The notes beneath the pieces are model-generated. The model saw only the letters and a list, made by a program, of their open reading frames with translations, had not been told where the DNA came from and searched no databases. Of a stretch of DNA of 64,000 bases, positions 1-11,999 are shown in pieces (positions within the stretch are counted from its first letter, which is position 1; every line of letters begins with the position of its first letter). Source of the DNA: Thysanoteuthis rhombus (taxonomy: Eukaryota; Mollusca; Cephalopoda; Oegopsida; Thysanoteuthidae). The translations under genes and the position numbers were made by a program. The stretch spans positions 59,071,735-59,135,734 of the forward strand of contig OY735206.1 of the NCBI GenBank assembly GCA_963457665.1, given 5' to 3'.

Positions 1-2560
1 CACCTGGCCACTTATTGACCGGTAATATAAAGATCGTAAAAGAATCGATCAAATTATAGTAAATGTTTGAATGAGATTGAAAAGCATTGAATATTTTTCA
101 TTTTATCTACATCAAATAAACAAAGAATAATAGAATCGGCGTCCGACAGATGGATAAAAAAAAGTACTCAGATTTGTAAATTAAAAAATCCAACGGGTGA
201 AATGCTTGAACACCCTCAAAAAACGATTCAAGCGTTATAGAATTTTCAACTATTAGCAAATCTCTTGAAATTTCAATAAATACATTAAAGTTTCGATTGA
301 CAAATTCGCATATAATAAAGCATTTATACGTAACATTGTATTCAAAGGATTTTGTTTGTGGTAGTCTTAGTAGCAACTCAATCATCTATGTTTTAAGTAT
401 CTACTTCTGAACCAGAAAATATTATATTTAACAGCACAGCATTATATGTGAAAATTTAGGACTCAAGATAGATGAATACTCAAGTTACCAATTATGTATT
501 GGATATCCGGAATGCATAAAAATCCGATGTGCCTAAATCTATTAAGCAATCTAATACAGAATTTTCATAATAGAAGTAAATCCTATAAAAATTTAAATCT
601 CTCTTAGTTGTAAATAAATGTATGCTCGTTGAAGAAAGATTTGATACAAAAAAAAAATCCTACAGGGGCTGAATCTCAACCTAAGGTTTCAGTACTCTTT
701 ACAGATTATTCCTCATGAAGATCTTATCAAAGAATCAAATAAAATAATAGACTTGGCATTTGACAGAAGAAATAGTAAATATATTGGGTTTACAAATCCT
801 AAAGCTTTCCGTTGAAGAACAAAAAAAAGCAAGACTCTACGCGCTCTACCTTAAAAGCGGTGTTTAGTCATTTTATTGGGGGATGTTACTTTAGAATAAG
901 AAATAAAACATTGCATCAAATCATAGATGTCCCTATAGTAATTGATCCTGCCTCCTACTGGCAGATTCGTATTAACATCTCGGATTGAAACTTGTTTAAA
1001 ACTCACTGGTTCGTTTTAGGCGGTATACCGTTTTATTGGTGAATAAAATCTCTCAGTGATGGAGGAGAATTCAGAATATCGTACAGTAATATATACCTTA
1101 AGGATCTTGAATTGAAATATGAATATAACTGAATGCAGGCAATGTTCCTAGATTTGAATATCAAAATTGAGGATGGAATGTTTATTAATACATTATTTGA
1201 TAAACGAGATTCCCGTTCTTACAGTGAGAATGCTTTTTACAAGGTGTATACCATTTTAAATATCCACAGGACAATATTATCAGCCTATTTGAGAATTGCT
1301 AATGCAACTCTTAGATTTATTGATTTTTTTTTTTTACCGAAAACTGTTTCTTTCATTGTATGAATAGTCGATTAAGGCGGTTGAATTAGTAAGATTTCTA
1401 AACAATTTAATGAAGCCATGATGAGACATCCTGATCCCTTTGAAACTTATCAGCCAGACTATAGAGATGAAATAACAAAAATTAAAGAATAGGTAAAAGA
1501 GAGGATAAAAACAGAATAAATGAATGGTGTATATTAAAATTAATTAATTTGTATCAATAGCAGGGGAATCAGGAATCTGAAAGAGATGAAGCCAGTCTTT
1601 CCCAGTATGAAATATCATTGTATTGACTAGAACCTGGAACAGGAGACGAAATTTGGCTCTGGTCCATTTTTCTGACTATTAGGTAGTTGTGGAAGGGTGG
1701 AAGATCGAACATGGAATGCCATGTAAGAAATTGTCCAAGTATATTAATGTAACCAGCTATTGAGATGTACTACCCGCTAGAAGGTGGTTTCTTTCCGTGT
1801 CAGCCACATGGATAAGGATACTTTATTTGATAATTAAGAGTGTTGAGAAACTTTTGATGGAAGCTGGATTGCATAGGACACGGAAAGAGTAACTTTAAGG
1901 TTAATGAAGAAAATCATCAAACTATTCGGTTGAATTTGCTGGTAGATAATCATCTCGAAGAAGTTTCCTTGTGTAAATAGCATTGTCTAAAACATAATAT
2001 CATAATTTGGTCTGCACGCTGTCTGATATCAAAACCGACGCAACATATTCAATATTCACATGAGTGAACATCCAATACGAATGACCCAAACTGCGATTAA
2101 CGTCTGTTACTCTACTTACTGATCCCTCATCGTAAAATACGTTTTTTGGGTAACCTACGTGAGTGAGTAATGTTTCAAAAATAAGGGATATGTAGTACAA
2201 AATAATATCAATATACAGTACATATGATACCCTGTATAAAATGACAAACTACATGTGTGACATCAGACATATGATAAAAATATGGGAGGTGATGTTTGAT
2301 AAACACTGCTGGGGTATCATGATGATATAACTGCTTTGTTTTTCATCCCTGAAACTGTTACATGGTAAACAACTGGTGATTCAAACAAAAAATTTATACA
2401 TTGTACAATAATAGCAAAGTATATGTGAAACAGAAAAAAACACTAAAGAAAAAAATACATTGATTGGATAGACAGATATTTAGAAATAAGTGACAGGAGT
2501 TCAACAAAAAAAATGTTAAATGTTTTTTAATACTTAGTGTTTAAAGCTGTAAAGCTTTTT
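1..2560. other. AT-rich sequence, no gene recognised
   Basis: About 2.5 kb of AT-rich sequence with stops in every frame. The only short open stretch that looks at all protein-like is near 1,395-1,490 on the plus strand, about 30 codons containing HPDPFETYQPDYRDE, with no supporting splice sites that I could pair. I see no RNA gene or repeat here. Confidence 0.5.
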
Positions 2561-2562
2561 CG

Positions 2563-2563
<1 letters not shown>

Positions 2564-2649
<86 letters not shown>

Positions 2650-2702
2650 GTCTGTGTGTGTGTACGTGTGTGTGTAACATGTGTGTGCGAGTGTGTGTGT
2701 GT
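2564..2702. repeat. (TA)n(TG)n compound microsatellite
   Basis: A pure TA tract of about 45 bp passes directly into an impure TG tract with TATG and TGCG interruptions. Short open frames over it are low-complexity and not genes. Confidence 0.97.
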
Positions 2703-3903
2703 GATTATACGTATGAATGGACATATGGAAGACATGTAATCAGGAGTACGTTTGAAAAATGGTTTTCTTTCATTTTTCATTTTATTTTCCATGCATATTA
2801 TCTAACCGGTTTCAACTGTATAGTCATTGTCAAAGAGAAAAGTGGTGAATGAAAAGTTAGTCGTATTAAATCCAACTTGTGTTGGTTTCATTGTTGGGTT
2901 TCCTCCAGTTGACTTCTTGCATTTTTATTTGATCTCTTGTGTCTCATTTGTCTGTGCGGCTTCAACCCAAAGATTTCCATCGATTGATGCCATCATTTCT
3001 CAAACTTTTATTTTCACGGGGACTAAAAGAGATTATTGGGAAGTCATTGGACTTCTAATTCGAATATCCTTGATGGAAATGTGAGAAGTTATTAAATTTT
3101 GAATGGAATGTTACCAGCAATAGACAGAATATGCATTGTGTCAGTAGCAGTTATATTTGTAGATTGTCCGAATTCATTCAAATTGAAAATTCTAACGTGT
3201 TGATGCAAACTGAATTTTTTATTGTACATTAAATATTCATATCGATTGTAATAGTTCATGTTTCATATTCATGTAAGTTGTAGAAATCTTGTTTTCATGT
3301 TTGAATCAGTTTTTATTACTGAAAGAATGTACATATACAGCGTGTATTATTTAAATGAAGTTTGTTTTTTGCAGTTGTGGATGAATTTGTTGCTAAGATC
3401 ATTAGGGGATTTTTTTCGTTTTGAAATCCACATATTTATGCGTTTTAATTGTTTATGTAGTGATTCCAGGAAGTTCTTTCTGTAATTGTAAATTTAGTGT
3501 CTCTGATGAAATCATGATCTGCTATCGTACAGCTGTTCTACAGGTGATACTTTGATGTTATCAACAGATTTTATTCTGTATCAACAGTTTTTTGTAGTGA
3601 TAGGACCATTCAGATTTTTCTATGTATTGTTTAAAGGAACGTGTATATTGTAAAAAGTAGATAAGGTTTGTTCTTTTTGCAATTACAGTCATGGTAAATG
3701 TTTATGTTTTCTTGCTTATTGAGCTGGTGAAAGAAAACCTAGACTGTACCCTCTATTCATTGATTGTTTTTCGTGTCAGTTTCTATGTTTATGAACCATT
3801 AGTGAAATAGATCCTCCTGAGTGCTTATGAATAGGGTAGGTTTTCTCTGAGGTGTTTGTCAAGTTGGGGGTAGATATGGGTTCAAATGAATTGAATGTAA
3901 AGT

Positions 3904-3906
<3 letters not shown>

Positions 3907-3991
<85 letters not shown>

Positions 3992-4059
3992 ATAAAGAGA
4001 GAGAGATTGGGCAGTAGTCTTTAATTTCTGTGTATACGTACGTCTTATCAAATTTCCCC

Positions 4060-4135
<76 letters not shown>
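3907..4135. repeat. Double (TA)n(TG)n microsatellite
   Basis: Two successive TA-then-TG blocks (3,907-3,991 and 4,060-4,135) are separated by a GA-rich link and about 60 bp of unique sequence. The 131-codon minus frame over this stretch is a microsatellite translation. Confidence 0.97.
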
Positions 4136-4138
<3 letters not shown>

Positions 4139-4179
4139 TTTTGTGTAAGATAGGGCTACGACAGTATCCATGGCACACC

Positions 4180-5340
4180 TTTGATCTGGAGGAAACGCCT
4201 TGAAATTAAAATCGCTGAGTGCCGGATAATGGTTAGAGTAGTTATTGCTACTGAATTAGGTTCTCTTGGTATTCTGTTGTCAAGGAATTATTCAATTGTT
4301 GATATTAGTTATATTGTGATCTCCTATCCATTGTGATTAAAAATGCATTATTATGATTTCTCAGTATTCTTTGGAAAGGTCACATGGGAGTTTTTGGTAA
4401 AAATTCTCTGGGGTTTATTTGTTCATTGTTTAAAAGTATCGGCGCAGAAGCCTAGTTCTGTTCGTATTCGTGCTTTATTTGGTTCCTTCCAAAGGTTTTG
4501 TTATCTTCTTAGTGGATAAATTTTTCTCTTCTGGTATCGTTTGGTGTTGTCCACGTTCTCTGAAAATATTTCATTGTAGTTTACGATGTTTTGTCGTTTT
4601 GATCCGGTTTGATAATCTGCTTTTTACCATCGTTGAATTTGTTGTATTCTTCCTGGTTGGCTTGATTTTCTCTATGCTGCCCTCGTCAGGGAAAAAAATT
4701 GATTTCAGAGCGGATCAATCAACGATTACTTCCCCTACGTCATATCCATCTGTCTTCACAGCAATAATTTATAACGACAGCAAAGAATTACTTACTTTTA
4801 GGCATATGATTCGTCTGCAAAATTCTCATCATGAAGTTTCCTTTCCAAAGATATACAATATGCCCCTATTTGATTATTATCTTTTTTCTGTCGTAGGAAC
4901 CACTTCGAAACATTGCCATTATAGAAAATAGCAGCAGATCTGGAATGTTTACCCCAGTCATATCATTGAAGGCCCCTGTAGTATGTTCAATTGATTTCAT
5001 TTGTCAACTCGGGAATTTCTACAAAGCCATTGCAGTTCCAGAACTATATCGGGAATCAGGACCTTTACATTAGAGTGGAGGGAGGTGGGAAAATATAGAC
5101 TATACATTACGTTTGATCAGGCGAGAGAGAAGAAAAGGGGGAAGAAATCTAAAGACGTAGTTATATCGGTTGGTCTGTGGCCTGGTGATGCAAAGGGCAT
5201 CTATTTTGAACAAATATTTTTTCGCTATTCAGATGATCTCCTGTGTTGATGACGTACTTAATTCAATGCGGTATATTTTTCAAATGCATGGAACATTTTA
5301 CAGTGGCCACTTCATTCTTAAATTCAGTTGGTAACAATGT
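4180..5340. other. Unassigned AT-rich stretch with one 153-codon frame
   Basis: A plus-strand open frame at 4,470-4,931 is the longest non-repeat frame in the first 20 kb. Its product is hydrophobic in the first 70 residues and polar after that. I do not recognise it, see no convincing splice sites or poly(A) signal, and give it low weight as a gene. Confidence 0.3.
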
Positions 5341-5364
5341 GCAAGGTGTCATGCTTCAGATTAG

Positions 5365-5367
<3 letters not shown>

Positions 5368-5405
<38 letters not shown>
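5368..5405. repeat. (TA)n microsatellite
   Basis: A perfect TA tract of about 38 bp. Confidence 0.97.
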
Positions 5406-5408
<3 letters not shown>

Positions 5409-5409
5409 A

Positions 5410-8400
5410 TGTAGGGCTCCCATTTTTTATTGCTAATTGTTCACAAGTATCCACAACTTGGTGCTATGCAAGTATCTTCAAATCCTATCCAATAACTCCT
5501 TTTCAATTCAGTTTTGGGATCTTGCTGTGCGTGTTTTAGTTACAGTTTTTCATTTTTGATCTCATCAGCTGGTTTACAATTATGCAATGATAACACTCTG
5601 CTATATTTGTATAAGTTATTTGTGTTTACTCATCTTTTGGCGACACTATGTACATTGTCTGGAAAGCTTTACAGCTTTAAACACTTTTTTTTCTTTTAAC
5701 TTGTTTTCAGAAATTTATCCAAGTTCAGTCAATTATTTCCCAATATCTGCTAATGAAATTTCTATATTTTTTTCTGTTTCATTTTTTTTTGTTAGCTTGT
5801 TTATTTGTTAGTTTCTTTTGTTTTGTTTTGCACAAAATTTGATATTATGTTACTTATGTTAGTGAATTTTTTCTTCTTGGTATCGTAAGCATTTTTACCA
5901 AATAACCGTTTTGAGGGTTTAAAAATAAAACAGTTATATTACCATTTTTAGATATATGTGTGTTTGCCTGCGTATGTGTTTGTGTGTGTATATTTGTGTA
6001 TTTGTTTAATTGTCTGTGAATGTATGTACATAAATGTGTGTGTGTTTTTTTATTCCAATATTTTTGCAAATATACGTATCAAAATGTTCCTCCTTTAAAA
6101 ATACTATACGCAAAATATCATTTTCAATTTTATATCGACAATAACGTTAACTACAACTACCACTTTCCAATTCTCCCTTCAAATTCTGATGTTCTTGAAA
6201 CGTTCGGTTGATTAGTATTGATATATGTGTACCAATCTAGCACTTGCATCCTGACACCTTGGTCAATGCACCCACCCTCACTTATGCTCATGAATTCACT
6301 GAGCTTGTATATTCAAGAAGAGATACACCCTTAATACCAGCGGATCATCTTCCATTTTCGTGATCGACAACTACAGGAATAGATTTCTGAAGGTCAGATG
6401 CTTATATGTAAATTCAATTGACAACTATGTGGTCAATATTTTTTTGTTTCAACTATTCTCCGACAACTGGTCGGAGTCATAGCGCTTTGGTTTAGTTTAT
6501 GCCAATATACTCTGTCTGAGTACCAGATTCAATTAAGCTTCTGTATGGTTAGCTATAGGATACAACGGATTTTCACTTTTCTTTTCTTTACCTGTGGGGT
6601 CGATATCTATTTATGTGCCTGGTAGTTTCAGATGATGTAAGAAGAAATAATAAAACCGAATGTCAAGCATTGACCAGCACTTTAACCCATTACCTATAGC
6701 AAGCAGAACAGTGGGTATCAAGTTTTAGCCTTTTAATTATTTGACACGTCGAGCTATGGGGTCAGCTGAAGCGACGTCAAACAACGGGTCATTTTCAGTA
6801 ATGTCATTACGTAAATCATAGCGTAAAATCGTGTGTTAGCGTGATGTAATCAAATCCACGAGCATTAACATGGTGAGACTTGAATCCGACAAATGATCTG
6901 GAAGTAAAGTGGAATTAGTTTCTGCATAGGTCATTTTAGCTTAATGCTAACAATATTATGGTGTTCAAATGCATGGGCAATGTATGGCTCACGACTGTTC
7001 AAGATGGATTCTCGGGTTTGTTTAAGTGATTCCAAGAAATTCTCAGTTGCATGCAGCTTCAAATTACTCAAAGCAAAACAACACGTGCTACCTTTGATTT
7101 ATAAAGGTTTTCATTCATTCAATCTCAGCGTCCAGCATCCAAGATTCAGTAAATCTTATTGACTATGAATGTAGGCGGAAATGCCCTCCTACTTCCACGA
7201 AAGAATCCAGGAAAAAAATGAAAAATCCTGGGCATATCAGCGTGATTTGGGCGAAACCGTGGTAATATTTGGGAAAATCAAGCCCTTTAATCCTTTAACC
7301 AAAGGGTTTCCATACACCAATTACTACTAAGCCACGCTGCTGATGAATCAGTGTTCAGCGTTGCATCTAATTTTTTGGCATCTTAAATCGGTTGAAGTTG
7401 CTATGTGTCTCTTGAGTGGCTGGCGAATAGTGTAATGATATTCTTAATAGAAACAAGGCGTGTTGGATTTGATCATCGTTCAGTTAATATAGCGATAACC
7501 TTTTTTTCTCGCTTAGAAGCGATAACGAAAGAGGAAATCGGAGTCAACCTTGGAAATTAAGATAAATTAAGATGATAGAAAGCTAAAAGTTTGTTTGTTT
7601 CTCAAATTGCATCGTCAGAAAATATCCCCACCTCTTTAATTTCCGAATTGTCGTCCCAAGATAGTATCTTCTTTCTCCAAAGTTGAATAATTCTCTAGTT
7701 ATCAATAATCAGTTTAATGTGTTATCGAAAGTCCGACAACAGGCCACACTAAGACAAAACATCAGATAGACAGACAGAGAAACCTCAAACGCCAACTTGT
7801 GGCTTTTAATGCGGACGCATTTGACATAAAAAAAAAGAAAAAAAATCTACATTTGATATGTCTACAAGAAATGGATTTCGAAAAGGAAATCGATATCTAA
7901 GAGACTGGTAGACAGCATCACTAGAGCTGGAGGTGTATCGTCTCCTGTCGATGATGAAGTAGGACTCCACTGACTAACCTTCTGAAAGACACTATGAAGA
8001 AAATGGAAATTGCTCATATTTGCGGATTTTGTGTTGTCTAAAACATTACGATCTGAACATCCGTTCACGACGCTGGATGGATGAATATAGAATATTTAGT
8101 TTCAGTATTCCAGTTTTATTTTTGCTTATAGCACTGCATATTTTTTTCATTATGGCTTCTATTTTATCACTGAATTTAAAAATTTGTCTGAAAATGTTCC
8201 TTTGCAACCTCAAGTTTAATTCATTAAAGAAATAAAAAAAATATCGGATAGATATGCATCTCCACTAGCCAAATGAAATCAGTCAACCAATCTTTCAAAA
8301 GGTTTTTCAATTAGAAGTAATCAATTCGAATTACTCCTATTTTGTCTTGAAATTCGAAATTGCGTCTTAACCAGCGAACTTCAGAACGTAGAAATTGTAA

Positions 8401-11400
8401 GTGATGATGGCTTCCACTTCCATTCTGTGGACATTTTCTAGTGGGCGAGCTGCGTTGAGTTTAATGACTTCTGGCTTCATCAAATGTTTTATTTTTCAAA
8501 TCTGTTGACAACGAATAATTCACGTTGGATGCAACTGTGGGCCCATATTGCATTTTGTGTGTATTTTTTTTTCATTAAAACTCATCATTCTGCTTACATT
8601 TTCAGTATTAGCTCGGGTACCAGCACATTTCGACCAGTTCAGTTCGTTCATTTGAAAAAGAATAACTTGAACCAGCGAAAATTCCTTGCCCTGTAGAGCA
8701 AGTTTGAATTCTTTCAGAAAAGAAAACTTCAACAAATTTATTGTTATATTTGTATCAAATGAAAGCAAGTAAATTAATTTTGTTGGAAATATCTTTGCTT
8801 TCATCAAGTTTTAGCGGTGAGTAATCTTTCGTACACATTCAATCAATTGATTTACTAAACGGTTAGACATCTGTGGAACTCGATCTCAAATTGTAGTGTC
8901 TGATAAAGAGATTAGGTACAAGTCATTGCGGCTGTATCGACGACCATCCACGTTACCATTATCTTTGTTGCAGGTAGAATCGAATTCTCGGCAATTGTGC
9001 ACGAATTTCCGGATATTGCTATCGAGAGAAATTTTCTCATGAAAGTTTTATCTGACTGTTATCCTTTCTGGTTTTTTTGTTTTTGTTTTTGTTTTTTGTT
9101 TTGTTTTTTTTTTAGTTTTTTTTTTTTTGCTTTGTGGGGCTTTTAGGGTTCGTTTCTTTTTTTTTTAGAGAAAAGTTCAGTCGGTTTGATGGTGTATTGT
9201 TTTCAATGTTTTCAGCCCAGATGACGTTTGAGTTTTGCTGGCTTCATGCCCTCATTTAGTGATGTGTCATAACTTATGGCGCGTGCAGGTTTATTCACAT
9301 AATCCAAACAAGTATTTATAAATCCATATTTTAACTACTCTTCAAAATACTTGTGTGTCTTTTGAATAGGTATCTTCTTTAATTTGAGAGGGGGGTCACA
9401 CAAAGCGTGCTATTTTCAACAAATAAATCAGAATTTTTTTCAATTCTCAGCCTTACTAAAGCTTCAGTCAAATCATCCATTTCCGAAGGGAAAAAATATT
9501 TACCATTGCTTCGAGGTTTCCCCTTCAAAATTAAGGTATCTGTACTGACCGTGAACTGTTTTGTTTTGAAAAAAGAAAAAAAAACAATTTATTCTTTAGG
9601 GGATATCAACTTGATATATGGTATTAATCTTTTTAAATTAAAATGAAAATTAATCCTTCAATCTTTAAAAAAAATGCTCCTTCAACTTGAACAGGTTTTC
9701 TTGATTTGGAAATCATTCAACATAATCATTCTCCTAGTTCTACGTGTTGAAATATTTTAAAAAATTATTGAAACAAAAAAAAAGGAAAGCACATTTATAA
9801 AACCAACTAACTTAGAAAATCCACTGCTTTCTTAACAGTATACCTAAATCAGTGGCTATATCAGTATTTTTATACATTAAATAGAAAGGTTAATGCGAGG
9901 CATTGATAACTAAAATTTTCGTGTTCATTTTGGGTAAAGATCAAATTAGAAATATTGGCAACTGTAGCAGTAGTAGTTATATTGATAGCAGACTGAAATA
10001 CACGTGTATATGAAGATGGACTTTTTTCACTCTATTTCTGATTGTTGTATGACTGACAGATTGAAACGTCACAAATTATAATGAACGATGAAGATTATTC
10101 GAAAACATTGAATTATATATGCTAGCATGCTACACCCAGAATGGAAAATTTCCCAATACTGCCTATGCTACTGTATATAAGTGTTGAACAATCCATCACT
10201 TGTATTCCTCAAGTTTTCCTAGGATACGGTAACGTTTACTTCGATTAGTGTATTTTTGTAGGGAAATATTATTTTCTAAAGTATTTACATGTGTTCTCAA
10301 CTCATATGACCCTCATCTCTCATGTTTAAAGAAGGTTAGAGCTCAGCTCTCTCTTTTAATAATTGACTCCAGGTATGAATTTAAGGCTTGAACATTTATG
10401 TTTTTGCTGTTGAACATAATTTAATGCTCCCCGATGATGTACTTTTTAAAAATGAAAAAAAAAATGCAAAAGAAATAAAGGTTATACTCTTTCAAAGCAA
10501 ATTTTCACCAGAAATCTACTCCTTCGGTAAACCGAATCTTCCTTATCAATTAAACCGTTACAATACAAAGTGCACCGAGCCCACACAGTCTATTCCTTGC
10601 ATCAAAATATACTAAACTCTCACATCCAGGCACAGAAAGATGCTGAATTCAAACGTCCAAACGGAGTGAGATCCTGCATTTTGACATTGACTGCATATCT
10701 TAGATTTCAGCATTCAACAACAGCAAAGTGTTTTATTTCAGCTTTGAAAGCTCTCAGGGGCTATCTACTGCAAGATGCTATATTCAAACGTCCTCGTACT
10801 CAGGTCATTTAAAAAATATATTTTTGTGGTTAAATATTGGGATTTTAGAAATTCATTTTCCAGGGTTGATTAGAATATTTAGTTCAAAACGACTTTTAGT
10901 ATAAATAAGGGAAAATGAAGTTGTCCGGCGATAAAAAATATTTCAGATATATATTCTCAAAGTTTGCTTCGAATAAATGTTGAAATTAATCATATTTTAG
11001 TGCCTGAAAGAATGACAACTTCAAATTCCAATATTCGACCACTAAATTTGCCTTTTATTATCATTACTTATCAAAATTTAGCCTCTTTTGAAGTTTGAGC
11101 GTAGTAATTAGTTGACCAAAACAATCTCTAATTTTTAAAAAGAAAAACAATATATTTTTCTGGTCAAATGCCGAAATTAAACGTAATGGATACTAGAATT
11201 AACTCTATACTGAAGAGAGAAATTGGATTTTAAATTCGGACTTTCATGGTCAATAATTTCAAAATATTTTAATGATTTAACGCGGGAAACTGCACGAACA
11301 TATGAGCGAAGGTCGAGTTTTGGGTGGAAAAGAATGTTTCATTCAGCTAATTAGAAAATTGTCTTCTGGGAAATCACCTCAGTTTCTTTTTTTTTATCTT

Positions 11401-11690
11401 CCTTGTATAGTTGATGACGATTCAGCGTTGACTTTTCTTTCAAATAGCTATTCTCGATGGATTTGTCACTGGTCATTAAGCGAGTAAAGACGATGATCCT
11501 TTTCTAGGGAATGAAATTATCGATGCTCGTTAACATACGCTTTGAAATGTTGACACCAATTCATTCACTTTTCTATTAGTCCTGTGACTCTGACTATAAC
11601 CGTGCCATCAACAGGTCAGGCTCGCACAGGTCATTCTGAGTTCAGTTTATTGACCTATTTCTTCATTTCTAAAGTGATAAAATCTATCTC
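5410..11690. other. AT-rich intergenic sequence, nothing recognised
   Basis: No coding region, RNA gene or identifiable transposon fragment was found. It holds poly(T)-rich patches at 9,065-9,170. The 6.3 kb probably includes unrecognised, highly decayed repeats. Confidence 0.45.
10637..10793 (+). repeat. Short imperfect direct repeat pair
   Basis: A 22-bp word recurs 135 bp downstream (10,637-10,658 and 10,772-10,793) with two mismatches; both contain AAGATGCT followed by ATTCAAACGTCC. The sequence between does not repeat clearly. This may be a worn minisatellite or a mobile-element motif. Confidence 0.4.
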
Positions 11691-11728
11691 TATTATTGTT
11701 TGGACTATCCTCATCTTCGTTGTTTTCC

Positions 11729-11962
11729 ATACAACGTTTCGGCTGTTGCTCTCTACGGCCTTTATCAGGTACGTGTGGGGGAAGTAACGGACCCAACCCT
11801 CTATTTAATCGACGGGGGTATATAGACCGCACTCCCCTCTTAGCAGTAATAGTATTTTCGAATTATCATTATCTCACACTGGGATTGAACCTAGATCCAT
11901 TAGATTACTAGCAGTAATTCTGTCCGATTCTCTAACCAGATCGCCATGTGTCCATATTACGC
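11729..11962 (-). mobile_element. tRNA-headed SINE with hammerhead-like tail motif
   Basis: Read on the minus strand, 11,962 to about 11,878 looks like a tRNA-derived head: an A-box-like TGGCGATCTGG followed about 50 nt later by GGTTCAATCCCAG, a near-perfect B box of the RNA polymerase III promoter. The body continues to a motif at 11,769-11,729 with CCTGATAAAGGCC, a short stem and then GAAACGTTGTATGG. That arrangement resembles the tail domains of metazoan SINEs and Penelope-like elements. The 3' boundary was not found, so the element may extend below 11,729. Family name unknown. Confidence 0.6.
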
Positions 11963-11999
11963 AAGCACAAAAAAAAATGTTCCATGTAGCCGAACGAGC

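Noticed and set aside
4789..4830. Acceptor-donor pair around 19 nt on the minus strand near 4.8 kb as a microexon
   Set aside because: No neighbouring exon in phase could be found; short AG-to-GTAAGT spacings are expected by chance in AT-rich DNA.
4470..4931. 153-codon plus-strand frame as a possible membrane protein
   Set aside because: The hydrophobic start is explained by T-rich sequence; no family resemblance and no splice support.
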